Source: Oehlia diaphana (lineage: Eukaryota; Glomeromycota; Glomeromycetes; Glomerales; Glomeraceae). From it: a stretch of 22,478 nt of DNA. Below are positions 8,933 to 17,363 of this stretch, one piece after another. The notes under the pieces are model-generated. The model worked only from the letters and a program-made list of their open reading frames with translations. It was not told where the DNA came from and ran no database searches. The position numbers and the translations under genes were made by a program. The stretch spans positions 70,466 through 92,943 of the forward strand of contig QZLH01000100.1 of assembly GCA_003833135.1 (NCBI GenBank). Direction: 5' to 3'. Within the stretch, counting starts at the first letter, position 1. The number at the start of each line of letters is the position of its first letter.

Positions 8933-9282
8933 TAAATATAATTAGTAATTTAGTGTATTAAGTACAGTTGAATTATTTGAATAAGGTAGAAAGCAATAAA
9001 CCAAGTATTATATATAAACATTATTATAATAATTGCAATTAATTAACATGTTATAATTTTTATATTTTTAATATAAAATTATAAATAAATTCTAATAGAA
9101 TGATACATATGATATTTTGATCATCATCAATTAAGAAATACCGGATAATGAGTAATTATTCAATTAACCTAATTATCGAATATATATATTTATATATATT
9201 ATTTTAATGAAAATTTCTTTCCTCTATAGGAATGATAATTATTACACTATTATTGAAAAGTTATAATTTGTTGTACTAAGTC
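8933..9282. other. Non-coding AT-rich spacer
   Basis: No gene or convincing repeat was recognised. It includes a TATATATATTTATATATATT tract near 9180-9200. It ends where homology to the tails of the F-box genes begins, so the truncation point of the relic copy lies near 9283. Confidence 0.35.
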
Positions 9283-9440
9283 TTGTTTTTTTGAAGGATG
9301 AAGGAATTCAAGTCACATAATATTAGAGTCCATATCTCAAAGATTGAATTGATAATTATAATTTTATAGAGGAAATTATTAATTATTTAATAATGATTTA
9401 AAAATAATAGAAAATAATATTCCTTTGTAAATAAAGTAGC
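9283..9440 (+). pseudogene. Relic 3' end of a sixth F-box gene
   Basis: Frames here read LFFLKDE and then, after a two-base loss, MKEFKSHNIRV, matching the ends of the intact paralogs (LFDYRDIVKEFKSHNIIIQ in paralog 3, LKDEV in paralog 1). The nucleotide string GAAGGAATTCAAGTCACATA is nearly identical to 12227-12246. The match continues through the stop region (GAGGAAATTATTAATTATTT against GCGGAAACTTGATTAATTATTT) and into the 3' flank with GTAAATAAAGTAGCTT, the counterpart of TAAATAAAGCTTCTT. In between, frame and stop are disrupted. No upstream F-box or LRR sequence was found, so only the last 35-40 codons and the 3' flank survive. Confidence 0.7.
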
Positions 9441-9720
9441 TTATAAATTTACTCATTATATATAAAATTTACATATGTTAATTTTTAGATTGTTGAAAAA
9501 TTTTTATTATTCATGAAAGACAATGTGCATATATATCTATATAGTTCAAAAACTGAATCAATAGTATGAACAAATCGAATTCTTTAAAATATGTGTTTGC
9601 ATTGTCACAAATTTACGCAAATTAAGCTTATCAAATATGTCTAATTTTCCATTATGTGATTTTAGATTAATTGCAATGCTGGATGTATAGATTCTACTAG
9701 TATCTATTAGGATATCAAAA

Positions 9721-9916
9721 ATGGATCACGTAAGTGTATGACAGAATATTGTAGAAAATAATTTTTAACTAGAGCTTACAGAGTAATCAATTTTCAACAA
9801 TTGTACGCTTATTGAATGAATTTAATAAAGAAGATTTAAAAAGAATAATGGACTTGTTGTTGCTTAAACACGAAATAATGAATCCAATCATACTTGGTCA
9901 AAAAGGTTGTTGTTAA
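9721..9916 (+). CDS. Possible two-exon small protein (47 aa), unknown
   Basis: ATGGATCAC (9721-9729) is followed at once by a canonical donor, GTAAGT. A 52-nt putative intron (9730-9781) ends TTACAG and has a TTAAC-type branch-like string (TTTTTAACTAG) about 15 bases before the acceptor. Splicing joins in phase 0 to 44 codons that stay open to a TAA at 9914-9916: SNQFSTIVRLLNEFNKEDLK, then a leucine-rich stretch and a Gly-Cys-Cys end. The residues predict an amphipathic helix. I do not recognise the family. It might also be a surviving exon pair of a larger, decayed gene. The exact donor and acceptor with an open frame on both sides is the only support. Confidence 0.3.
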
Positions 9917-9957
9917 GATAGTTTTCGAGAAAACCTACAAATTTGGTTTCAAAAATG

Positions 9958-10244
9958 TTTGATCACCCGCTCCGAGGACAAATTTTTTTCATATGCAGCC
10001 ATACGCACGTGATCGGCAGTGATTCTGGCCATATTTATAATTCCAGCCGAAATTAAAAATATCTCCTAATATGAAAATTTGTGTAATACACTCATGATAT
10101 CGGATAAAAGTTTGCAAAATTTAAATATATACATTCCAAGTTAGGAAATATTTTAATTTCGGCCGGAATTATGAATTTTTCCAGAATTACTGTCAAATCA
10201 GTTATGAATGATTGAATGACTGCGTATGAAAAAATTCATCGGAG
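9958..10244. mobile_element. Fold-back (MITE-like) element with long imperfect arms
   Basis: The left arm (9969-10068: GCTCCGAGGACAAATTTTTT, CATATGCAG, GATTCTGGCCATATTTATAA and TTCCAGCCGAAATTAAAAAT) is an imperfect reverse complement of the right arm (10140-10245), which reads inward GCTCCGATGAATTTTTTCAT, ACGCAGTCATTC, TAATTCTGGAAAAATTCATA and ATTCCGGCCGAAATTAAAAT. Exact 8-bp direct repeats, CAAAAATG, occur at 9950-9957 and 10245-10252, suggesting a hAT-length target duplication. The left side then has about 11 extra bases before the arms pair, so the true ends are uncertain. No open frame is present. Confidence 0.55.
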
Positions 10245-10497
10245 CAAAAATGAATTTAGTGGCTCAATATTTTTGCAATTAGTTGCAATGAACAAAAAAG
10301 TAAAAGCAAAAATTTTGACTCTGCCAACTATAATTCTTGACGGAATTGAGCGATAAACGTGCTTGTAAAAATAAAAGTGTTACGAAATTTCTTTGAGTTT
10401 TTATTTACTTTTTCAATTTTGTCTTGTTTATAAAATCTTATGTATATTAACTATTACTGATAAATAAAAAAAATAAAAGTGTTACAAAAATAAATAA

Positions 10498-10596
10498 CCT
10501 GGCTAATTAGGAATAAGTAAAATTTTTTACTTTATTATCAGCCTATCGGCCGATCATTTATCCGATTCTAGTAAACTTATTCCTAATTTAGCCAGG
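10498..10596. mobile_element. 99-bp palindromic MITE-like element
   Basis: The ends CCTGGCTAATTAGGAATAAG (from 10498) and CTTATTCCTAATTTAGCCAGG (to 10596) pair almost perfectly over about 21 bases. Near the centre is a perfect 10-bp palindrome, ATCGGCCGAT (10545-10554). No clear target duplication was found; the flanks are ATAA and ATATTA. It lies about 195 bases before the start of F-box paralog 3, so it could sit inside that gene's upstream region. A pair of AAATAAAAGTGTTAC strings lies just outside, near 10370 and 10473. Confidence 0.5.
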
Positions 10597-10626
10597 ATAT
10601 TATTACTTTACAAAAAAAAAATATGT

Positions 10627-10750
10627 AAATCGTGACCTTATCAGTATAACAACTAGTATTACAATTAGTTATTAAATATGTTACACACAATAATTGTGTG
10701 ACAATATCGGAAATCAAATTAATGTAATTTATCCGGTCGTGAAATGTGAT
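10627..10750 (+). promoter_or_regulatory. Shared upstream blocks of F-box paralog 3
   Basis: In sense orientation: AAATCGTGACCTTAT (10627-10641), matching a string upstream of paralog 2; block C, ATTAAATATGTTACACACAA (10671-10690); block B, ACAATATCGGAAATC (10701-10715); block A, ATTTATCCGGTCGTGAAATG then TGATAC (10730-10750). Block A contains ATG immediately followed by TGA (10744-10749), 41 bases before the chosen start. A pyrimidine tract, CCTTTCC followed by T and CTCTTCGCTT, fills most of the gap. Block D was not found. Confidence 0.6.
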
Positions 10751-10790
10751 ACACAATTACCTTTCCTTTTTTTTTTCTCTTCGCTTAAAA

Positions 10791-12311
10791 ATGTCATGTT
10801 CGAAACTAGGAAACTTACCTGAATTAACTTATGAAGTTATAAAATATTTTCAGAATGATTATTCAACCTTACATTCATGTGTTTTAGTTAACAGATTATG
10901 GTGTCGTTTAGCGATTCCATTATTATGGGAAAATCCATTTTCAATTCCTACTGGAAATTATAACTTTATTGAAATTTACTTACATAATGTAAAATGTGAA
11001 TTTAAGGAATACAAAATTAATGAAAATCTGTTACTTTCAAACACACTTTTCAATTATCCTAGTTTTATAAAATATTTGGATTTGTTGAAGTTTTCTACTT
11101 CTGTTCGAAAGTGGTTTTATAATGCTAAAATTAAAAAACCAGATTTGGTAGAAGATATAGAAGATACTAAAAAACTAATTACTATAACATTATTAAAAAT
11201 ATTTATTGAAAATGAAGTAAATTTACATACTCTTGAAATTAATATAAATAATTATATCACGTATATTGAAGATATTCTTGAGTTAACTTTACAAAATCCA
11301 AATTTCATTCACAATATTGAAAATTTAAAAATTTCTATTTTAACGAGATTTAGTGATAAAGGTTCGCCAATTGACAATCTTATATTACAAGTAATTAATT
11401 TACATCAAAATCTTAAAAAAGTTATATTAAGTTATTATAATCTTCATTTTTATCGATCTTTATTATTATCAAAAGATTATAATTGTTCAAATACTTTAAA
11501 TATTATCACATTATACCATGTTGATTTTGAAGGTATAATTAATTTAGATAAAATTTTTGAACAATTAAACGTTTTAGAATCTGTTCATATCATTCATTGT
11601 CTTTCTTTAAATACTAGCTTTATTCAACAAATTCTTAATTTAACCAAACCATTTAAATTAAAATCTTTATTCATAAATGTATCATCAAACATTGATGATT
11701 CATTATTATTATTATTACAAAAATCTGGTGGTTATTTAAAGAATTTCAGTGTCGACCGTTTAACGTATTTTGAGAGCGAACTTGTACAACAAGTACTTGC
11801 ATTAGCCATAAAATATTGTAAAAATATCGAATTTCTCGGTATTTATGGAATCACATATGAGAATGTTTATCCAGTACTCAATTTGATTGAAAATATAAAA
11901 CAAAATCTTAATTGTCTTTCCGTCAGCTGCGTATTAGATAATAGTACTACTAGTTCAATTTTATTACAAAATTTAGGACAAATCCTTCCTTCAAAATTAG
12001 AATATTTAGATTTGACTTTTGGCATTGAAATAAGTGACTTTAAAGTATTCCTAAAAAATTCTCAAGGTACATTTTTTAAGAAATTGTTAATTAGAGATTC
12101 AATAAGGAAAGCTAATTATGATCTTTTACCTTATTTAAAAAAAAATATAATGAAGGAGAAAAGAGTCAAGTATTTGAATTTTAGGAATTTTGATAAGGAA
12201 TTGTTTGATTATAGAGATATAGTGAAGGAATTTAAGTCACATAATATTATAATTCAAAAATATAATGATTTACACTTCGACATTTATCAATTTATGCGGA
12301 AACTTGATTAA
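10791..12311 (+). CDS. F-box/LRR-like protein, paralog 3 (506 aa)
   Basis: The only F-box gene here on the plus strand, single exon. The ATG at 10791 (MSCSKLGNLPEL) matches the paralogs except that the three residues after SKL are missing. An upstream in-frame GTG extension of 15 codons is rejected. The F-box spans residues 8-50 (LPELTYEVIKYF...LVNRLWCRLAIPLLWENPF). LRR-like strands include NIENLKISI, NLKKVILSYY, TLNIITLYHVDF, VLESVHIIHC, KLKSLFIN, YLKNFS, NIEFLGIYG, NLNCLSV, KLEYLDLTF, FFKKLLI and RVKYLNFRNF. It is the shortest copy; residues 70-125 are compacted relative to paralogs 1 and 2. The end is IYQFMRKLD. It is head-to-head with paralog 2 and tail-to-tail with the transposon remnants that follow. 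Function as an SCF adaptor is inferred. Confidence 0.86.
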   Translation: MSCSKLGNLPELTYEVIKYFQNDYSTLHSCVLVNRLWCRLAIPLLWENPFSIPTGNYNFIEIYLHNVKCEFKEYKINENLLLSNTLFNYPSFIKYLDLLKFSTSVRKWFYNAKIKKPDLVEDIEDTKKLITITLLKIFIENEVNLHTLEININNYITYIEDILELTLQNPNFIHNIENLKISILTRFSDKGSPIDNLILQVINLHQNLKKVILSYYNLHFYRSLLLSKDYNCSNTLNIITLYHVDFEGIINLDKIFEQLNVLESVHIIHCLSLNTSFIQQILNLTKPFKLKSLFINVSSNIDDSLLLLLQKSGGYLKNFSVDRLTYFESELVQQVLALAIKYCKNIEFLGIYGITYENVYPVLNLIENIKQNLNCLSVSCVLDNSTTSSILLQNLGQILPSKLEYLDLTFGIEISDFKVFLKNSQGTFFKKLLIRDSIRKANYDLLPYLKKNIMKEKRVKYLNFRNFDKELFDYRDIVKEFKSHNIIIQKYNDLHFDIYQFMRKLD

Positions 12312-12340
12312 TTATTTAATTATCATTTAAAAATATTACA

Positions 12341-12358
12341 TAAATAAAGCTTCTTTAT
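12341..12358 (+). terminator. Poly(A) signal region of F-box paralog 3
   Basis: TAAATAAAGCTTCTTTAT contains AATAAA (12343-12348), about 30 bases past the stop. The string is shared with paralog 2 and, in altered form, with the relic gene tail near 9428-9440. Confidence 0.55.
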
Positions 12359-12780
12359 ATGTTTATTCATTCTAGTTTAATAAAAATATGAAGTTCATAT
12401 ATTAGTGATTATTATTAACAACTTTTATTTAGATCCAATAAAAAATTTGTCTGACATTTATATAAATACTTTGCAGAAACTTCAATTTTCATCCAATGTC
12501 ATTTAGATGCTTAAATAAAATTGGAACAGTACTATGCCAATTGAATTCAAAAGTAAGTTAACATTAAATAATGGAAAAAATTATGATATACTGCCATGTC
12601 CGTTACTATACATGGTAAATCATTTTAATGTATTGCAGATACATTGTAAAAATATCATAACAGTGCTAGTATATATTTCTTATATAATTATTATTTGATA
12701 TATTGTGAGATGTTATGCAGGAATCGTTACAATCATGAATAAAATCTTCTCTATTAAGTAAATTTATTACAGATAATTGA
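12359..12780. other. Non-coding spacer
   Basis: No gene, structured repeat or further F-box homology was seen. The AT-rich sequence separates the 3' end of F-box paralog 3 from the minus-strand transposon-type remnant. Confidence 0.35.
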
Positions 12781-13610
12781 AAATATGTCATCACCAATTA
12801 GTATTTGCTCGCAACTTATACCATATTAGACAGCCCAGTTTTGTTCAAATTGTTTCTTCAAACTACTGTACAATAACAAATGCATAAAGGTTATCATTAT
12901 TACCTCAATGGCTAAAAATTGCTTCAACAATAGCATAGGATTCGTCATAATTTAGTTCTTGAATCATAACAATATCACCAGTATGTAAATAATTCTTATT
13001 GAAAATCCATGCACATCTTCATAAAAATGTGTTGAAAATTTCATAAAAAAGACTTAGTTATATATAAAAGCTGCTGTATAATTCATATCCGAATATGATT
13101 TCATTAATTCAGATTGAAATGTGATGCTATATACATCAAAAGGTATATTTCTGCAGTTTTGTACCAATATACGTCATTTAAGAGATAATTTGATAATATT
13201 TTCAACATTTGTATGCACTAAAAAAATGGTGAAATAAATGATTAGAGAATATACATAAAAATAAAAAAAAATTAATTACCTTTTGTTTCATTATCATCAG
13301 ATTCTGGATGTTCTTCAATAATAAACCAGTCACCCATTATATGTGTAAGGCTATTTGATAACTGAAATTGGCAAAGCCATTGCAGGTCCTGAAAAGCCTT
13401 GGATCAACTTCCCATTAATCTGAGCTCTTTGAAATTGGTAATAGCTTTGGAATTGTCTTGGAAGTTATAAGAAAGTAGTATGTGTTGTGCCTTTAATAGG
13501 AATGTAGAATTTTTTAATGGATTTCTTTTAACAAAATGGTCTCTATAGATTAAAGTCCTAAACGTCCAAATCAAAAAAAAATTCAGAATTCCCACTGAAG
13601 CCCACATCCC
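12781..13610 (-). pseudogene. Decayed transposon-type gene, C-terminal part, with intron
   Basis: The minus-strand reading from 13607 gives FKELRLMGS, a TGA, then SKAFQDLQWLCQFQLSN and THIMGDWFIIEEHPESDD, up to NETK. There a 62-nt GT-AG intron (13218-13279; GTAATT...TTTTTTTAG) interrupts in phase 1 and continues as VHTNVENIIKLSLK. More stops and a frameshift follow before HTGDIVMIQELNYDESYAIV, EAIFSH and DNLYAFVIVQ-FEET. The last part resembles the BAH-like GDIV.I.E...YA.V..IF....AFV.V.WFE module that, from memory of the family, sits near the C-terminus of fungal Tnp2/KDZ-like proteins. I therefore read it as the C-terminal half of an element related to the one at 550-1975. It is inactive, with several stops, mainly TGA, and at least one frameshift. 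The identity is moderate, not certain. Confidence 0.45.
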
Positions 13611-14690
13611 AGATCAAACTAAAAATGAAAAAGATAAAATGTTAGTTTTCTTAATAAGAAAAAATCAAAGATGTTTTTTATTTTGTTAATTTTAATGAAT
13701 CTCTTTGATTTCTAGCATTCTGATAGTTAAGAAAAAAAATTCTCACTGAAATCCACATCAGAAATTCAAAGAATTAGAAATATTTATAACTGTTTCATTA
13801 AAGAATAGTTCAAAAAAATCTCCACCTACTAAATTTTTACATGTCCGATGACTCAGTCATCCAAGAAAAAGAAAATCTATATGTTAGCATATGTTTAATT
13901 AAAGAAATATATAGGAACATAAAATATTGTCTGATTTTTCTCACCAAATTTCAAATGTTTGAAAGGTAAAATGAAGACAAACCCTAAAAAATATGATTAG
14001 TATCAAAAATGTAATAAAAAATAATATACAACTGAAACCTAAAGAAGAAAAATGATTATGAAACCTGCAAAAATCTAAAAGAAAAAAAAGTAAAAATCTG
14101 CAAAAAAGGAAAGGAGAAATTTAATAGCCACCTCCATTTTCAGAAATAATTGGCAAAACCTAAAGAGGAAAACCAAAAAATAAACTGCTAATATATAATC
14201 ATTAAGAAAAAAAAATTAAAATTACTTACCAAAATTCAATATCCAAGAATGTCCTGAAAAAACAAACATAAACGAACTGTTGATAGAAACTATTTGTTAA
14301 AAGGAGAAAAAAATTGAAAAAATACACTTACTGCAATATCCAGAGAAATCTGAAAGAACCATCTAAAGAAAGAAAATGAAATGGACAGTTAGTAACTGTT
14401 AATTAAAATAAAATATAAAAATAAAAATTTATTTGCCAAATTCCACATTCAAAGAGACTCAAAAAATCACCTAAAAAAGAAAAAAAAGAACTGAACTGTT
14501 AATAATAGTTTGTTAATTAATTAAAGAAAAAAATGAAAATATATTTACTGAAATCTGATTTCTCAAAAAAACATTAAGTTTTACAACAAATTGCGAACCT
14601 TATTTCCATATCCAGAAGAAAATGGAACCTACAAAAGAAATGAGAAAAGTTATATCAAAATCAAACCCAAAAAGGGAAGAGCTTATTTTT
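13588..14690 (-). repeat. Tandem array of ~105-nt units resembling mini-exons
   Basis: About nine degenerate units repeat along the minus strand, with plus-strand unit starts near 13591, 13743, 13826, 13940, 14122, 14224, 14327, 14431, 14543 and 14599. Where clear, spacing is 102-112 bases. On the minus strand a unit reads: pyrimidine tract ending TTTTTTAG or TTTTTTCAG; a 24-40 base core like TTCTTGGATATTGAATTTTG; a donor-like GTAAGT or GTAAAT; then T-rich sequence with TTAATTAAC and a TAACAGTT motif before the next pyrimidine tract. Each unit thus looks like a small exon between splice sites. The array lies immediately upstream, in the same orientation, of the decayed gene at 12781-13610. 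Confidence 0.55.
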
Positions 14691-15642
14691 AGTTTAAATA
14701 ACAAATAATTGTGGCTGTGGCTGCAGTTATTTTATCATGTAATTTATGCTATTTACAACAAAAGACTATGAAGTATTTCAAATTGTAAAAAGTTAAGCTA
14801 TATAATTTGTATTTAATCTTGTTCTTAAAGTTGTTAAGAGATTATTTTAAACGTACATGAATTTTGATGGTATGTATAAAATAAATTCTTATGGAGTTTT
14901 ATAATGACTCAGTTTTCAATTTAAAAATTAAAGTGCAGGCGTTACTGTACATAATTTTATTAGGTATGCTGGCCAAAATTATTTCTTTTATTGAATAGTT
15001 CTCATAAAAATAGATTTGGTCTTATTTTCTAAAAAAAAAAGTAGCTGATTACTAAAAGATGACTGGTGGGTTAATAAAAAATTTTTTGATTCATCATACA
15101 CTCTATAATTTGTTGGCTAAATTTAACATAACATGAAAGTGCCACAGGAAAACAGGAAATTCTAAATTGCAATTTTACCCCATGGATACTTGTACTATAC
15201 TGTACTGTACAGTCTGTACTGTTCTAATACTATACTAGTACTATAAAACTTTTCAGAAAAAAATTGAAGATCAAGCCCATATGATTTTGATAATGACAAC
15301 ATAACTTTGGCCGATCAATTTTTTAGGTAAAAAATAAGGATGAGCAAAATTATATTCCAAAGTACATTGAAAAACAAAATTATATTCTAAATATGTTAAT
15401 CGTTATTTCAGTAAACATTATAGTGGTGTCAATTTACAGAAAGTGAAAATATTGTGATAATTAAAAATGATTAATATTATAATATTTATCATTTAATAAT
15501 AAATTTAAGAAATTTTAGGAATGAAAATTGAAATTAATAATGATGAAATTTGCTAGAGAAAGCTGATATGTGGCCATCAGGTATGACTTTTATTTATGTA
15601 TTTAAATCACACTAATTTATTTAATACTGAATAATTAATCAA
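14691..15642. other. Non-coding spacer with TACTG-rich palindromic patch
   Basis: No gene is seen. Positions 15188-15247 hold iterated TACTG/CAGTA strings, including the perfect palindrome ACTGTACAGT and the partly palindromic ACTATACTAGTACTATA. Near 15345 and 15380 AAAATTATATTC repeats in direct orientation. The right end is the 3' flank of F-box paralog 4. On the minus strand ATTAAATAAATTAG and ACATAAATAAAAGTC follow its stop within about 50 bases and provide AATAAA signals. Confidence 0.4.
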
Positions 15643-17208
15643 TCAAGTTTCTTTATAAATTGATAAAGTATCAATATATAAATCACAATATCTTTGAACT
15701 ATAATATTATGAAGCTTAAATTCCTTCACTAAATCTTTCAAATCAAACAAATCATTATCTATAAAATCCTTAAAACTCAAATACCTGACACTTTTGTTAT
15801 ACTTAGTATAATCTTTTATACAAAATAATATGTCATAATAATTATCTATATATATCGTATTTCTAATTAATAGCTTATTAATAAAAGTATTCTGAATATT
15901 TTCTAAGAATATTTTAAAATCACTTACTGTAATATTAAGGATTAAATTTAAATATTCTAATTCAAGAGGAAGAATTTGACCTAAATTTCTTAATATAGTT
16001 GAACTACCTCTCATACATCTAATACTTTCATCAAATAAAAGAATAGTAAGATAATTAAGATTTCGTTTTATATTTTCAATTACATTGAGTACTGGAGAGA
16101 TTATGTGATATCCAGATATATATAAATAAAGATTTTTAATATTTCCACAATATTTTTCAAATAATTCTATTAATTGTTGATTAGTATCAAAATTGAGATA
16201 CTCAAAACTCTCTAAATAAGCACCAGATTTTTGTAATAATATTTCTAATGAATTAATTTGTAATCTTTCATGTTTTTCTATTAATAAAGTTTTCAATTTG
16301 AATGGTTTAGTTAGATTAACAACTTGTTGTATAAAGCTACTTTTTAAAGATGAACAATAAATTATATGAACAGATTTTAAAACATTTAATCGTTCAAATA
16401 CTTTGTCTAAGTTGGTAATACTATTAAGGTTTACACGAAAGAATATGATAGTATTTAAGGTATTTGAACAATTATAATCTTTTGATAATAATGATTTATA
16501 TAAAGGAAAACTTTCAGTTCTGAATGTAATGGTTTCAAGATTGGAGCGTAAATTAATTATTTGTAATACAAAATCTTTAATCAACATATATTTGTCACAA
16601 TTGTTGTGATTTAAGTATCTAAAAGAAACACCAATAGAGAGATTTAAATTTTTAACATTGTTGATAATAAAATTTGGATGTTGTAAAATTATTTCAAAAA
16701 TACCAAAATAATAGGATTTATAAGTTGAAATAGAAAAGATATCAATGTCAAGAGTATGTAAATTTACTTCATTATCAATTAATATCTTAAATAGTAATGT
16801 TTGAATTAATTTTCTAAGACCAGATTTATTTCTATTTATAGGCGTTAAGATTCTAAGAACACCTTTGATCCAAATATTAATAGAAGAAATCATCTTCCAT
16901 ATATTCAAATATCTTATAAAACAAATATAATTAAAAAGTGTGTTTGAAGGTAACAATTTATCAATATTATATTGATTTAATTTTTTTTTAAAATCATCAT
17001 TCAAATTATTTAAATAAAATTTGATAAAATTATAATCTTTGGTACGAGTTGAAAATGGATTTTCCCATAATAATGGAATCACTGAATGACACCATGTTCT
17101 GTTAACTAAAATACATGAATGTAAAGTTGAAATATCATTATGAAAATATTTTGTAATGTTATATATTAATTCAGGAAAATTTCCTGAAAATACTTTTGAA
17201 CATGACAT
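15643..17208 (-). CDS. F-box/LRR-like protein, paralog 4 (521 aa)
   Basis: A single-exon gene with ATG at 17208 (MSCSKVFSGNFPEL), aligned with the other family starts. The F-box is at residues 11-52 (FPELIYNITKYF...LVNRTWCHSVIPLLWENPF). It is the most diverged F-box of the five: LVNRTWCHS replaces the usual LVNRLWCRL. LRR-like strands include NVKNLNLSIG, NLETITF, TLNTIIFFRVNL, VLKSVHIIYC, KLKTLLIEK, YLESFEYLNF, NIKNLYLYI, NLNYLTILLF, ELEYLNLIL and SVRYLSF. The C-terminus reads YIDTLSIYKET, but shifting the frame by one base gives YQFIKKLD and a stop, as in the paralogs, so a one-base insertion has rewritten the last residues. Its upstream region lacks the start-stop block A but keeps blocks C and D. 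Function as an SCF adaptor is inferred. Confidence 0.83.
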   Translation of the reverse strand: MSCSKVFSGNFPELIYNITKYFHNDISTLHSCILVNRTWCHSVIPLLWENPFSTRTKDYNFIKFYLNNLNDDFKKKLNQYNIDKLLPSNTLFNYICFIRYLNIWKMISSINIWIKGVLRILTPINRNKSGLRKLIQTLLFKILIDNEVNLHTLDIDIFSISTYKSYYFGIFEIILQHPNFIINNVKNLNLSIGVSFRYLNHNNCDKYMLIKDFVLQIINLRSNLETITFRTESFPLYKSLLSKDYNCSNTLNTIIFFRVNLNSITNLDKVFERLNVLKSVHIIYCSSLKSSFIQQVVNLTKPFKLKTLLIEKHERLQINSLEILLQKSGAYLESFEYLNFDTNQQLIELFEKYCGNIKNLYLYISGYHIISPVLNVIENIKRNLNYLTILLFDESIRCMRGSSTILRNLGQILPLELEYLNLILNITVSDFKIFLENIQNTFINKLLIRNTIYIDNYYDILFCIKDYTKYNKSVRYLSFKDFIDNDLFDLKDLVKEFKLHNIIVQRYCDLYIDTLSIYKET

Positions 17209-17273
17209 ATTGCAAACAAGGAGAAAAAAAAAGAGAAGATTTATGACAAATTTCGACTGATTAAATTATATCA

Positions 17274-17363
17274 ATTGTGTAACGTGTGTAAAAATTAGAC
17301 GTAGTGACTAATGAGATTATGATTCATATACCAACTTAATTCCGGTCAAAAATTATATTTGCC
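17274..17363 (-). promoter_or_regulatory. Shared upstream blocks of F-box paralog 4
   Basis: On the plus strand, ATTGTGTAACGTGTGTAAAA (17274-17293) is block C and ACTTAATTCCGGTCAAAAAT (17334-17353) is block D. Block D is almost identical to that of paralog 1. The region nearest the gene is shorter than in paralogs 2, 3 and 5: block C is only about 66 bases from the ATG, compared with 100-125 in the others, because blocks A and B are largely missing. Confidence 0.5.

Noticed and set aside
13588..14690. CRISPR array as an explanation for the tandem units
   Set aside because: The units are degenerate across their whole length, without constant repeats and unique spacers, and the setting is eukaryotic.
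15188..15247. TACTG/CAGTA palindromic patch as a protein binding site
   Set aside because: It looks like a short simple repeat with overlapping palindromes and has no second copy near a gene, so there is no basis for a regulatory call.
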